Positions 33,256-43,597 of a stretch of DNA of 64,000 nucleotides are shown here, one piece after another (the stretch's first letter is position 1; each line of letters starts with the position of its first letter). A model generated the notes under the pieces. The model had not been told where the DNA came from. It ran no database searches and saw only the letters and a program-made list of their open reading frames with translations. The stretch lies in NCBI GenBank assembly GCA_029891345.1, contig CM056995.1, forward strand, positions 212,177,047 to 212,241,046, read 5' to 3'. The position numbers were made by a program, and so were the translations under genes. Source of the DNA: Dryococelus australis (Eukaryota; Arthropoda; Insecta; Phasmatodea; Phasmatidae).

Positions 33256-33889
33256 TAAGTTGACGTAACTCCTATATCCAAGTCAGTGCTTCGCTGAGCG
33301 AAAGGACATATATTAAACGTTTTCTTTTTTATACGTGTCAATAAATTAATTTCTTTTAACGTACACATCACATTTATAAAGTTCCTCACCAGTCTCACAG
33401 GCAGACGGACCTGTAAGGTATGTGTGAGAGGCGTCAAGTAGTGTCATATATCTTGTTATTGTTTTCGTTAGCCGTTTAATTTATAGGAACATTTTTTATT
33501 TATTTTATGTAGAAGTCGTTCATTCATTTATAGACACCTGGAGACACACATAATTGTGATATCGATGTAATTGTGTTTCTTCGTTATACTTCTTTCGTGT
33601 AAGTTATATTCCTAGCATTCAGCTCGGGGTAGACTAATTCATCTCTTTACGTCTAATTTATATTCATTATGTAATAATTTCATATTGGACACTCACATAT
33701 TTGCACTTGTTTCTTTATGAGACCAGGTAATTATACTTCTCTCTCATGTTATTTATTCATAGGTAGAACACCCTCAAATTCTTTAACGTTGAACTGTATT
33801 CCGAATAAGACTATCTTTCAAAGTCGCTTATCTATCAACACCGCCTACGAGCAAGATCACTACCAAGCAAAAAAAAAAAAATACACTTA

Positions 33890-34036
33890 TGCCACACTTG
33901 CAGAAAACGCGCCATATATGTATACACACACGTGTGTGTTCGTGTGTGTATATATATATATATATATATACACACACGACTGAGGTGCGGCGTGTTGGTA
34001 TGTATATATATATATACCAACACGCCGCACCTCAGC
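33890..34036. repeat. CA/TA microsatellite with perfect GC-rich palindrome
   Basis: Alternating ACAC, GTGT and TATA tracts lead into a palindrome at 33980-34035. Its arms are 21 bases, perfectly complementary, and begin CTGAGGTGCGGCGTGTTGG. The 14-base centre is TA-rich. A CACACG/CGTGTG pair extends the stem outside a small mismatch. It would form a very stable hairpin. Confidence 0.85.
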
Positions 34037-34419
34037 CGTGTGCGAGAGCTCACAAGATGACGACGTACCAGAGCTCCTGCTCCCCACAACAAAAAAGAAA
34101 GAAAATAATTAAAATTACATCTTAGTACACACACTTGCACTAAATACAAAAAAACTTATACATTTAATCTTTTCAATAAATTTAACCATTTCAATAAATT
34201 AAACCCTCTCAATTTAATTAACCCTTTCAATCAATGTAACTCACCCTTTGATTTCAAATTAATTAGGTATATTAAAGAAAAAGGCGGCCTGCCTTTGTAT
34301 CTAGAAACTCTCCCCCCACTCCCACCGGTTCCTACTACTTGGATCACTCTGTAAAACTTCAGCTGGTCTTTAGACAAGTTGTAAGTAACCGTGAATGACC
34401 TATACTGCAAACAAAAATT

Positions 34420-34610
34420 CTACTTCCAGAATATTCCTTCGCCTTGAGCGAACAAAATATATCCGAGTCTAGAAAATGACACCAAAATTACAACGCACCG
34501 CATTCGTGCGCACTTTGTTTAAGCATATTTTTACATAAGAACTAAATCTTACTAGTCTTTGTCAACACACCTACTTTCTCTCTGGTTTCGTATATATCAA
34601 TAATAAATTA
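34420..34610 (+). repeat. partial copy of palindromic-element arm
   Basis: Matches the left arm of the element at 6880-8310 in order: CTACTTCCAGAATATTCCTT, ACAACGCACCGCATTCGTGC, GCGCACTTTGTT, CATAAGAACTAAATCTTACTAG, CAACACACCTACTTTCTC. Only one arm is present. This third copy confirms a dispersed family. Confidence 0.6.
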
Positions 34611-34623
34611 ACATAATTAGAGA

Positions 34624-34905
34624 CAGCAGTGGTGCAGTGGTTAGGACGCTTGCCTCCCACTCGGACGGGTTCATTCCCAGATTTTCGCATGTGGGAATCG
34701 ATGGACGATGTTGCTTACCAGCTGGTTTCCTGGGGTTCTCATGTTTCCTCCTTCTTTGTATTCCAGCGCCGCACCATCCTAGCGTCTCATTTTATGTCAT
34801 GTCCGAGGAAAATGGGGCATATACGGGTCCCAGCTTGAAAGCCCGTCGCTAGGAGGGTGTCGCCTCAATCTGGGTGCAGACCCCACACAGCATTATAATA
34901 TATAT
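34624..34905 (+). mobile_element. tRNA-derived SINE, family A relative
   Basis: A tRNA-like head (AGCAGTGGTGCAGTGGTTAG, CGCTTGCCTCCCACTCGG, then GGGTTCATTCCC) leads into CAGATTTTCGCATGTGGGAA. From about 34720 the body differs from other family A copies (CTTTGTATTCCAGCGCCGCA, ATGTCATGTCCGAGG, GTGTCGCCTCAATCTGGG). It shares the head and early body but has another tail, which suggests a subfamily or a chimera. Confidence 0.7.
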
Positions 34906-34909
34906 TGGT

Positions 34910-35337
34910 AAAATATAATTAAAAGTTCAATTTAATCAAAAACAATATACCTCAATTTTACCAGTAGTATGCAGAGCTTGTGAAACATGATATATATATA
35001 TTAACACATATATATAAACTATTTGAAACCCTGTTCATAAGAATTATGCCCTGAAAGTGAAGCTCGTGACTAGTGAAGTTGAAGGAGAAGAAAATATGTC
35101 CGCCAAGTTAACTGATAGAATTGAATCCAATGTTATGCTGTAGAAAGTATTTGAGTTAAAATTCCGTTACATATAAGGGAAGTTAATTACCTCTACATGT
35201 AAGGTAAAATGACCTCTTAAATGTAGAGTAAATTTACATAACAAGTAATGTACTATTCCCTAATCATACGGGAAAAATACCTGCCAAAAAAGGGGTGGAA
35301 TGCCATACGAGTAAGGGGAAACTAACTATATTGTATA
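34910..35337. other. anonymous AT-rich intergenic DNA
   Basis: AT-rich, with TA runs near 34990-35025. No gene or known repeat. Confidence 0.5.
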
Positions 35338-35384
35338 ATATTCGTCAGCGGATGTAGGTAATAAAAGAATCCGCTGACGAATAT
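35338..35384. repeat. perfect 16-bp inverted repeat (hairpin)
   Basis: ATATTCGTCAGCGGAT at 35338-35353 is perfectly complementary to 35369-35384, with a 15-base A-rich loop. It lies 10 bases from a minus-strand tRNA-like sequence. A role is unknown; it could be an element terminus or an RNA stem. Confidence 0.85.
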
Positions 35385-35392
35385 GAACCGGA

Positions 35393-35488
35393 ATCTCAAC
35401 ATTACAACCCTCGACACTTGCTGGTGGGTGGGCGCGAACCATGGTCAGTTCTCCGATGCCCTACCCATTACTCCACGGCGACAGCGTG
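35393..35488 (-). mobile_element. tRNA-like SINE head or tRNA pseudogene
   Basis: On the minus strand: GCCGTGGAGTAATGGGTAGG (A-box region), CATCGGAGAACTGACCATGG, then GGTTCGCGCCC (B-box-like) and CACCCACCAGCAAGTG. Spacing of the two boxes is tRNA-like, but the acceptor stem does not close and there is no obvious anticodon arm. No SINE body of family A or B follows. Best read as a SINE head of a third type. Confidence 0.5.
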
Positions 35489-35489
35489 A

Positions 35490-37740
35490 CGTCATTAGTG
35501 AATATTAGTGTGTTAAAGTATTGTTTCTTTCACCCATCCCCCCACTTAGCTGATGAGAATTCTGAACAGATGCACACTTCGTAAGGTAATTTTCCCATCC
35601 ATGTCTGGGATTTTTCACTGCCACGTTCGTGAATTCTACTCCAGAGTGCGGTTATTTTACCTTACCTGCAAGAAAAACTATGTTTCCCACACAAGTTTGC
35701 GAATGTTACCTTACACTTGTCAGGTTTTTCCCCATTATTTTTTAAAGTGTAGAACTATGTTTGAGGCTCTATGTGGCAAAATCGACGAATTAACTAAAGA
35801 GGAAAGATATATAAAATAAGATAATTCTCTACTTCTGGCTATCTTTGAGAGTCTTCAATAAAATAAAGACAAAAATGTGTATAGTAGTGCTTCATTTTTG
35901 GATGTGCGGGTTTTCGCGCCTTTCACAGAAAAAATTCTACAGTGAAAGTATCTCAAATGGTCATGAATCTTTTTCTAGTTCTGATTTTGTTGCATCTAAT
36001 AACCTAAAAACTCAATCTAAGGTACCATATGGTAAAACCACGCTGACATCACAAGCTTTTTAGACGCGGTTTTGTGCGCAATATAGTAAAAATGATTTTG
36101 TTAAAAGGTGTGTTCTAAATTATAAGGATTTTTTTATTCTCTACAGGGAAAGAAAATTACATTTATTAAGCTATTTAAACATTATAATAGATAAAGCTCT
36201 ATCTCACTATAATTTTCATTTGGAACTTACCCTTATTGGGTTTGAAATTAATATTATTATAGTGTTTGTATTTGTATTGCCCCACTTTGATAGCGCTTCT
36301 GAAAAGAGTTATTAGGTATTGTGCGTATTTGGATATGGGTTATTACTGCGGAGTAGTTGTTAACGAACTAAGTGGTCATATAAGTAACTTGTATACTGGA
36401 GTTAAAGTTAGTAGAAAAATTGTAGTAGAAAGACCACATTAACAAGAGATCAATAATAACCAACACTATAGTTATAGTTAAAAATATACTACTACTGCTA
36501 AGAAAACTACCAACCAATAGAGCAGTTCAATTATTGAGGAGCGTTTAATTATTACGATTAAAATGTTTGTGAGGAAACGTGAGCAATGTATGTTCATATT
36601 TAAAAAACACGTGCAGTTCAAATTCAAACGCTCAACTCAGAATATAATTATCATCACAGTTGACATTTGGCGGCTTAAGGTAGACTTTTCACACTAGGGA
36701 AAATATTATTCAATGTACTATAAAAATATTTAACTTGGTCCTACTCCATTAATCAGTAAACAGCTTTTTTAGCCTCTGCTTCTCGGGCTGATAAAATAAT
36801 TAGGTAGATGCATTAGCTGTCTACATCTGAAGGAAGTGTGGGCAAATTTTTCAAGGACGATTATAGAGAAGGGGTTATGCAGAATTCTTGACAACTAAAT
36901 CAAAAAAAGTCGTATTACATCGAACTGCTGCCATCTGCGTCTTGTTTCAGTCTTTACTTATCTGTAACTGTAATTCTTCTGGATCAAGAAGTTCTAGTAA
37001 CTCATGATAACAATTTAACTGTTATCAGACAGGATATGCAGCAATTCAGATAGCCTCTTGATAATGATTACCAGGTCATTCTTCTCTTACACCACGCGCA
37101 CACCAGCGACCTAAAATAATGTCCCGAATAAATCTTCATTATAGGATCCCCAATAAATAACAATGTTCAATATATTTTCAATAAGTTGCAGGATCCAATA
37201 TGCCGACTTAAAACTACAAGAACAGATAATTTTTCAACAGAGTTTAACAGTTTCAGTTATGAATTTGCAATAGCACAATAAGCGAGGCACTTTAAAAATT
37301 CACATGCAAAATATTACGTATTGTGCTATGCTGCCAACTATCGACCAATGTTCATAGTTAAATATATTTATTTTAGCAAACTCATTGAATATGATTTCGT
37401 AAAATCCTGTAATAAAACATTAAATTACTTTTACAATGCTGAAAATATTTCGGTATGTGGTCATACTCAACTCTAATACTGCTATTTAAGACGTAAAAAA
37501 TAAAATAAACAAACATATGCAAAACATTACAGGCGCATAGAAATGTCATGCAAATAGTAAATATAAATAACAAATTTGCAGTGGAAATAAAATAGAACTA
37601 CTAAGTGGGCAGAAATACCATTTTATCATATATTAAATTTTATTAACATTTATTGGGTTAGATGTAACAATTTGCTGTTTGTTTGCTCAATTCTTTTTAT
37701 TTTGATTCATATATGCAATTTGTGGGAAAGTTGTTTTAAA
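35490..37740. other. anonymous AT-rich intergenic DNA
   Basis: More than 2 kb of AT-rich sequence with chance ORFs of at most 88 codons. I see no repeat matching other parts of the window, no splice pattern and no RNA gene. Confidence 0.5.
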
Positions 37741-37930
37741 TGTGTGTATATTTGTCCATTTGTTTCGTTACTTTTGTATTTAATTAATTTGTGTTTGTTC
37801 ATGTGTATTTGTCAATTTATTTATGTGGATTTGTCCATTTGTTTCATTACTTTTGTATTTAATTAATTTGTGTTTGTTCATGTGTATTTGTCAATTTATT
37901 TATGTGTATTTGCCAATTTGTGTTTTTTTT
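37741..37930 (+). repeat. 79-bp tandem repeat, about 2.4 copies
   Basis: Units begin TTTGTCCATTTGTTTCGTTA at 37751 and again, with one change, at 37830. Each contains GTATTTAATTAATTTGTGTT and GTGTATTTGTCAATTTATTT. The third unit breaks off near 37915. A (AAAT)n and (TTA)n tail follows near 38000-38030, as at a LINE 3' end, so the repeat may be part of a non-LTR element. Confidence 0.75.
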
Positions 37931-38039
37931 TTGTATGGTTGGTTGTGTGTCATCCTGTTAATGGTTTACGCAGTTGGGTGGCAGATAAAGCCCAAAATAA
38001 ATAAATAAATATTATTATTACTATTATTATTGATTGTGG

Positions 38040-38650
38040 TTTTAGTTCAGTATTTTTCACTGTCGTTCTGTTTAAGCAAGTCACATATTTAGTTTAAGGG
38101 GAAATATTAGACGCCATATTTGCTTGTAATCTGCGTGCAGAGCTATCTACCAGATACGAGGCAGATACAAACGAGATTGCACGCACGCAGTTCACGAGTT
38201 TCCTACTAGGTAACACTATCATCTTTTAAATGTGGCAGAAGCTGCAAAACGTAACAAAACAGAAGTGTAGCACGGACGCTGTTGCCAGTTCTCCTACAAC
38301 ACACTCCCGACTGGCGGGCGGCGGTTCCTCGGTTCGCGCCATAGAGAATAAAAGAAATCTATTGCGCTGATCATTCATGTCTTAAAACTTTCAAACATCG
38401 TGTAAACCAGTACAAAATACAGACATGACACACAAATATGTTTCATTCCAATTTAATAATATATTCTTTTATACGTTTACATATATAATTGTATACACTT
38501 GTACCTTCATACGAAATGACATATACGGAGGTAGTTAAATACTAATCCAAAATCGAAATAAATATAATTTTTAACGTACGTGTTCTAGGCATAAACGTGT
38601 ATATACATTCTTGAGTTTATTAGACTCTAACAGACTAATGTAATGATTTT
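38040..38650. other. anonymous intergenic DNA
   Basis: Contains a short GC-richer patch near 38300-38345 (GGCGGGCGGCGGTTCC). No gene or repeat recognised. Confidence 0.45.
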
Positions 38651-38735
38651 CGCAAAGTGATATCGCAACTTGAAATGTCCTGTTCGAATACGGCTTCTAC
38701 ATTTACATTAACATACGTAGTTATAGACTTTTTTC
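38650..38735 (+). repeat. dispersed repeat, copy 1
   Basis: GCAAAGTGATATCGCAACTT followed by GAAATGTCCTGTTCGAATAC recurs with few changes at 42717-42800. Only about 80 bp is shared. The family is unknown. Confidence 0.55.
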
Positions 38736-38739
38736 ACAG

Positions 38740-39985
38740 TGTAGGGATGTTGGATATGCATCGTAGGATATAACTGGTGTACAAATAAGTTTTACATTTT
38801 TTACATTTCCGAAATATAAAGTTTTTTTTACAATAAAAGGACAAGAAACAATTCTATTTCCTTTGATGAATTATAAACTAACTTGGTTAGTTTGCAGTTA
38901 ATTTCTAAACCCATCTTTTCTTCTTTTGGACCACTGAATGTCCTTCAATCACATGTAAAAATTAACCCTGCCTTACACATACCACTGCATAGTACACTTG
39001 TATGATGTAGCCTATGTGACACCGAGACACTAAACTGTGATACATAAGTTTTTATGTGTATAAAACGAAACGAAACCGGTCTGAGTTGCCGCCAGTTTGA
39101 ACAGTGCACTTTTATTTTGGAGTTAAGATCTCGCATAAACTGTCTCACAGTCAGTATTTCTGTATGCTGGGGGGGGGGGGGGGTTATTTATGTGAGCGTA
39201 TATGCATTTCAGGCCAGTGATTTCTTTGTAAAAGTTAATTTTTAGCAATGTTAAGTTAACCGCAAAATAGCTACAATTAAGCGTTTCTTCGTTATGGTGC
39301 CTTATCAATTATCATCAAAGCTTAAATAAATTTGAAAAGCGCGAGGAGTGTGACCTGGGGCACATTTACAACTGTATATAGTCAAGTCGAAGTGACTGAT
39401 AAATATAAATACTATCGCAAGCAAAACATTTATTCTTTTGCCATGTTTTTGTACAGTATTATTTATAAAGTTAGTAATTTGAAGATATTTGCTCCGACTG
39501 AAATATAAATCTACTATGCAGCTGGTCTCTGATATCCGTCTATGGCTAACAGAAGTGCAGTTGTTATAGGGTGATGCTTCCTAAATCCTAACTGGGATTC
39601 AGTTAACAGATTATATTTGCTTACTTGTTAATATATTTGTCAGTAGGAAGTCTCGACCACCATTCACATTTTTGGAAAACCATCGAAAAGTTAAATTTAT
39701 TTTTAGAGGATTGGGGGTAATGAATAAAGCCGGAGTAGATACTTAATGAAACAAAAACATTTGTATACATAGTGTATGTAAGGACTTTCTGTTTTCAAAT
39801 GACACAAGTAAGGATGATGTATTATACTTCATCCGACATATCTGTGATCCTTCATTATTTCACTTGAAAACTTATGGTATTAAACTTGCAAGTGTAACTA
39901 TTATTAGCCTACTTTCCGAAGGAAACAAAGACTTTCCTGTTCGTATGTATGTATGTATGTGTATGTGTGTGTCTACATGTGTGTC
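38740..39985. other. anonymous AT-rich DNA with short simple repeats
   Basis: Holds a 13-14-base G run near 39170 and a TATG/TGTG microsatellite near 39945-39985. No gene recognised. Confidence 0.5.
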
Positions 39986-39989
39986 CTCC

Positions 39990-40431
39990 CTTTTCCATTT
40001 TTTAAAGCGTCGAGCGGATTTAACAAAACTCGGTTTATATATAGTACATACTTAGTAAGATCACCTGAATTTTATAGTTTTCGACAACGCCAAGAACTTC
40101 CTTTCAAAATGGTGGTCATTTTATTATTTAGGGTAGTATGTCATATCTCGGGAGTTATTCGATCGATTTAAACTATATTACGTATGCTCGCAGAACATCA
40201 TGTAAGCATTACATTTTGAAGTTGACTTTGTTAGACCGCAATTTTGAAAGATATCCTAAAATGAAAAAATAAAGATTTTACGTAACATATAGAAGACTAT
40301 CACAGCAATTCTCTCACAATTTGGCAAGTAAGTTATACTATGACAAATCAGATAAACGTACATAATTGAAATTGCTTAGATACTTCTTTCAAAATGGTGG
40401 CCATACAAACATTTTAGGTTTATTTGGTACT
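39990..40431 (+). repeat. diverged repeat array, left part
   Basis: Contains two units marked by CAAAATGGTGGTCATTTTAT (about 40105) and CAAAATGGTGGCCATACAAA (about 40390). Intervening words ATATCTCGGGAG, CATCATGTAAGCATTACATT and AAATGAAAAAATAAAGATTT also appear in the copy at 26620-27105. The array resumes after an RTE-like insertion. Confidence 0.55.
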
Positions 40432-40490
40432 AGCAGCCCACCATCGCTTCGCTCAGGTTTTAAGGAGTTATTGAAATGCATACCTAATAT

Positions 40491-40868
40491 GTGACTACCC
40501 GTAAATAATACCTGCGACTAACTGTGATTAGCCGTGACTACCTGCGGCTACCCGTGACTACTTTCGACTACCTACGACTACCTGTGACTACCTGCGACAA
40601 CTTGCGACTACCTACTACTATCTGAGACTAATTGCGACTACATGTGACCACTTGCGACAACTTGCGACAACTTGCGATTACCTGCGACTTCTTACGACAA
40701 CCTGAGACTACCCATCACTACATACGACTACCTGCGAAAACCTGTGACTACCCGCGTTTAACCTGCGACTACTTGCGACAACCCGTGACTACTTGCGACT
40801 ACAACGACTAACTGCGACTAATTGCGATTACATGTGACCACATGCGACAACTTGCGACTACCTGTGAC
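40491..40868 (+). repeat. 10-bp minisatellite
   Basis: About 37 units of the type CTACCTGCGA, with variants CTACCCGTGA, CAACTTGCGA and CTACTTGCGA. It lies within the RTE-like element, between its 5' motif and its 3' module. Unit length is steady with only occasional one-base changes. Confidence 0.85.
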
Positions 40869-40904
40869 ATTTTCTTGTAACATTGTTTCAATTTATTTTA
40901 ATGG

Positions 40905-41235
40905 CTTTGGTAGAGCATGTTTATAAAACAGCCGTAGCTCATTTTTCTCCGACTTGTTTTATATTTTGGAATTTCTCAAGGAATTTTTTTTAAACTAATC
41001 ATAGCATATGTCCATCTGGAAGAATGTAGTTTTCTAACAGTGAAAGAATTATCATAATCAGCCCTGGTTTTGGTAGAGCATACTTAGAAAACAGTCAAGT
41101 AGCTAATTTTTCTCTGACCTGTTTTACAAATTTTAAAATTTTGCAGGTTTTTTAAAAACTAAACATAGCCTTTGCCAATCTGGAAGAATGTAGAATTTTA
41201 ACAGTGAAATAATTATAAGAATCGGACCTGTAGTT
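40905..41235 (+). repeat. 164-bp tandem duplication in retroelement tail
   Basis: Two modules begin TTTGGTAGAGCATGTTTATA and TTTGGTAGAGCATACTTAGA, about 164 bases apart. Both contain a CTGGAAGAATGTAG word and an AACAGTGAAA-AATTAT word. Only the second continues into the ATCGGACCTG 3' end. Duplication of the 3' module is a plausible route to recognition by a LINE reverse transcriptase. Confidence 0.7.
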
Positions 41236-41305
41236 TCCGAGATCAGCCGTTTCTTATAATCAACAAACTCACTTTACCTATGAAACATATTATTAGTATA
41301 TATAA

Positions 41306-42420
41306 ACTATACCATTAAACCCATTTCGACCAATTTTGTATGCTGAAAGTGTCTACTACAAGCATCAATGTGCCATCACATATCCATATTTGTCAGCCAG
41401 TTTGTAAGTTAGTGCCACATGGAAAAAAAATGTTTTTATGCCATATCTCGATAAAAAAAAATTAGCCGATTCATACGAAATTTGACAACCAAGTAGTACT
41501 CCTTCATATGATGTTCAATTATATGTTACAGGTTTCTCAGAAGCTTGTTTTCTATATGGCGGTCATATAATTAACTTAGCTTATAATGTTATATCGTCGA
41601 AATTATGTAATTAAGTAGATATTACAACTATCAACTGTGTCTACACGGATCATATTTTGTCCGTCATTTTGTAAGATAGCGTCATATTAATAAATCATTT
41701 TTTATGTAATATATCTGGTAACAATTGGTCTATACTAACCAAATTGGTCAATTAGTGCAAACTCTGAAATTTAAGTATGTCAGGCACCTATTTCAAAATG
41801 GCGGCTCTATAAATATTTCAGCTTAGTATATTTTATGAATGAACCATTTTCCAACTTAACTTTGTATGCTGGCAGTATCAATTACAACCATCAAATTTGT
41901 CAATACAGATCTTCATATCTGCCATTTTGTAAGTTAGCCCACAATACAAATTAAGTTTTTGTCATATCCCGGGAAACAATCAACCCATTCGTACCAAAAT
42001 TTGGCACATAACTGGTATTGTGGTATGGCATATAATTATAAGAATTTTTTCAGTGTAAAAGACATGTTCAGAATAGGGGCTATAAAATATTTTAGTTTAG
42101 TGTGCTATATATACGAATTTCTGTAATCGATTTTAGCATTACTTTGTATACTGGTGGTATACAATCATCGAATGTGCTAATACATAAAATCTTTGTCCTC
42201 TATTTGTAAAGATCGTCACATAAAAAACATGGTGGTTTTATGTCATATCTCAGAAACTAATAAACCGACTTTTACCAAATTCTGCACACAAGTAGTGCAA
42301 TGGTAGGCCATGTAAACTTAAGGGTTTTATAAGTGGCTGAGTCACTTATTTTCAAAATGATGGCCCTGTAAATATTTTAGTCTACTAAACCCTGTCATTC
42401 GAAACATTAGACTGATTAAA
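41306..42420 (+). repeat. diverged repeat array, right part
   Basis: Four further units of about 240-290 bp, each marked by a conserved word like CAAAATGGCGGCTCTATAAA (near 41560, 41800, 42065 and 42355). Each also has a GTCATATCTCGG word, an ACCAAATTTGGCAC-like word and a GTAAGTTAGCC-like word. The units are too diverged for a clean consensus by eye. Coding potential is nil. Confidence 0.55.
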
Positions 42421-43597
42421 TTCGTAGTTGATGCTTGACCGACCTTCATAATGAAGGTTTGATTGCACACTAGCTTATGGTACGACTACTGTTGCATACG
42501 TTTCTGGTTTCACCTTTAATGATATTGCTTCAACCAGGCTACAAGTCCTACCTATCATCACAGCTTTTAAGAAATTATTTAAAAATTAATTGCAACCATG
42601 TTGAGGAAAATATGCTCATGATTTATATCAGAAACTTCTTATTTGTGTTGACTAAAAATCTAGTGATAATTTACATGCACTTCTTAAACTACAACAAAGT
42701 AATATAAATATCCCTGCAAAGTGATATCGCAACTTGAGATGTCTTGTTCAAATACGGCACCTATATTTACTTTAAACATTAATATACTTAACGATTACTT
42801 GTTTATGTCAAGAGATTGTAAAAATGCCTTGCCTATAAATGTGCAGTGTGTCAAACAATATAGAAACGCTCTGAAGACGCGAATCTATTTTAGGATGTCT
42901 TACGCATGCTTTCAATGTTTAATGAGTAGGATAACATGATTTTGTGAAAAATATTCCGCGCCATCTACAGTTCAATATTATATGTGCGCAACTTCAGCGT
43001 TCCTTTGTTTATTAGACATTTGTCTTGCATAGAAAACATCTGTTAGAAGACCAAGTCAACCGCATTCAGGTTAATCTAGGAATATACATCGATAATTCGC
43101 TGGCTTGAAACCAGCACCCGTTAAAATCATCCATTTATTGAAGAGAATCTAGTTGAAGTATTGTGGAAATACAGCAAACCACGATATTTTTTTTGCGAAA
43201 CGCTGGCATCTGCGCTAATTAGTAGATACAGACATTGGGCTGAATAAAATATTTCTGAAGCAATATATTATACAAACATACGACGAAATATGTGATGTTA
43301 ATTTTCCTTTCACGCTTTGTTAAAGTTGTCAGTAAATATTTAATTTATAATATTTCACTACATTACATAAATAATATATCCATCCAAAGAGTTATTTGCA
43401 AATCTGAGTATCAACAATATGGTATGAATATAGATATAGGTCCCGATCAAGACTCACATCAATTATTTAAAATCCACTTCGATATTATTTCAGGTTTTAA
43501 AGTAGTCTTGAAAATACTAATGTGGACTAGAATTATAATATTTCTAAAATACATTTCGTAAATCATTCTGTGTGAAGGCAGTTTAGAGTATTGATTA
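42421..43597. other. anonymous AT-rich DNA with repeat copy 2
   Basis: At 42717-42800 lies the second copy of the short dispersed repeat (GCAAAGTGATATCGCAACTT, then GAGATGTCTTGTTCAAATAC). The rest shows only chance ORFs up to 89 codons. Confidence 0.45.

Larger units (their letters stand above)
31278..34340. mobile_element. 3.06-kb TIR element with subterminal repeats
   Basis: The left end reads AAGTAGTAGGGTCGGGTGGG and the complement of the right end AAGTAGTAGGAACCGGTGGG, flanked by GGA on both sides. Inside each end, a ~15-bp repeat of the form TTGAAAGGGTTAAAT is repeated several times, pointing in opposite directions (about 31335-31440 and 34150-34260). The interior has only short chance ORFs, a 96-bp direct repeat (33063 and 33159, GTGTTTTGGGAGAGCTCC-like), TA/CA microsatellites and a GC-rich palindrome. 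Non-autonomous; superfamily unknown, since a 3-bp GGA duplication is not diagnostic. Confidence 0.55.
40432..41305 (+). mobile_element. RTE-like non-LTR retroelement fragment or derived SINE
   Basis: Starts with GGTACTAGCAGCCCACCATC then GCTTCGCTCAGG, a form common at the start of RTE-associated insect elements. It ends with ATCGGACCTGTAGTTTCCGA, then CAACAAACTCACTTT and ATTATTAGTATATATA, the typical RTE-type 3' end. Its middle holds a 10-bp minisatellite and a duplicated ~164-bp module. There is no reverse transcriptase. It interrupts the repeat array on both sides. Ends are approximate. Confidence 0.6.

Noticed and set aside
33717..34149. Overlapping frames of 66-104 codons near 33.7-34.1 kb
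   Set aside because: They arise from TA/CA microsatellites and the GC-rich palindrome; the same tyrosine-isoleucine pattern appears on both strands.
35338..35400. Hammerhead ribozyme, because CTGACGA and GAAT occur after a hairpin
   Set aside because: The sequence between them cannot form stem II and the GAAA box is not intact, so the core is incomplete.
35393..35488. A functional tRNA gene on the minus strand
   Set aside because: A and B boxes are recognisable, but the acceptor stem does not pair and no clear anticodon arm is present.
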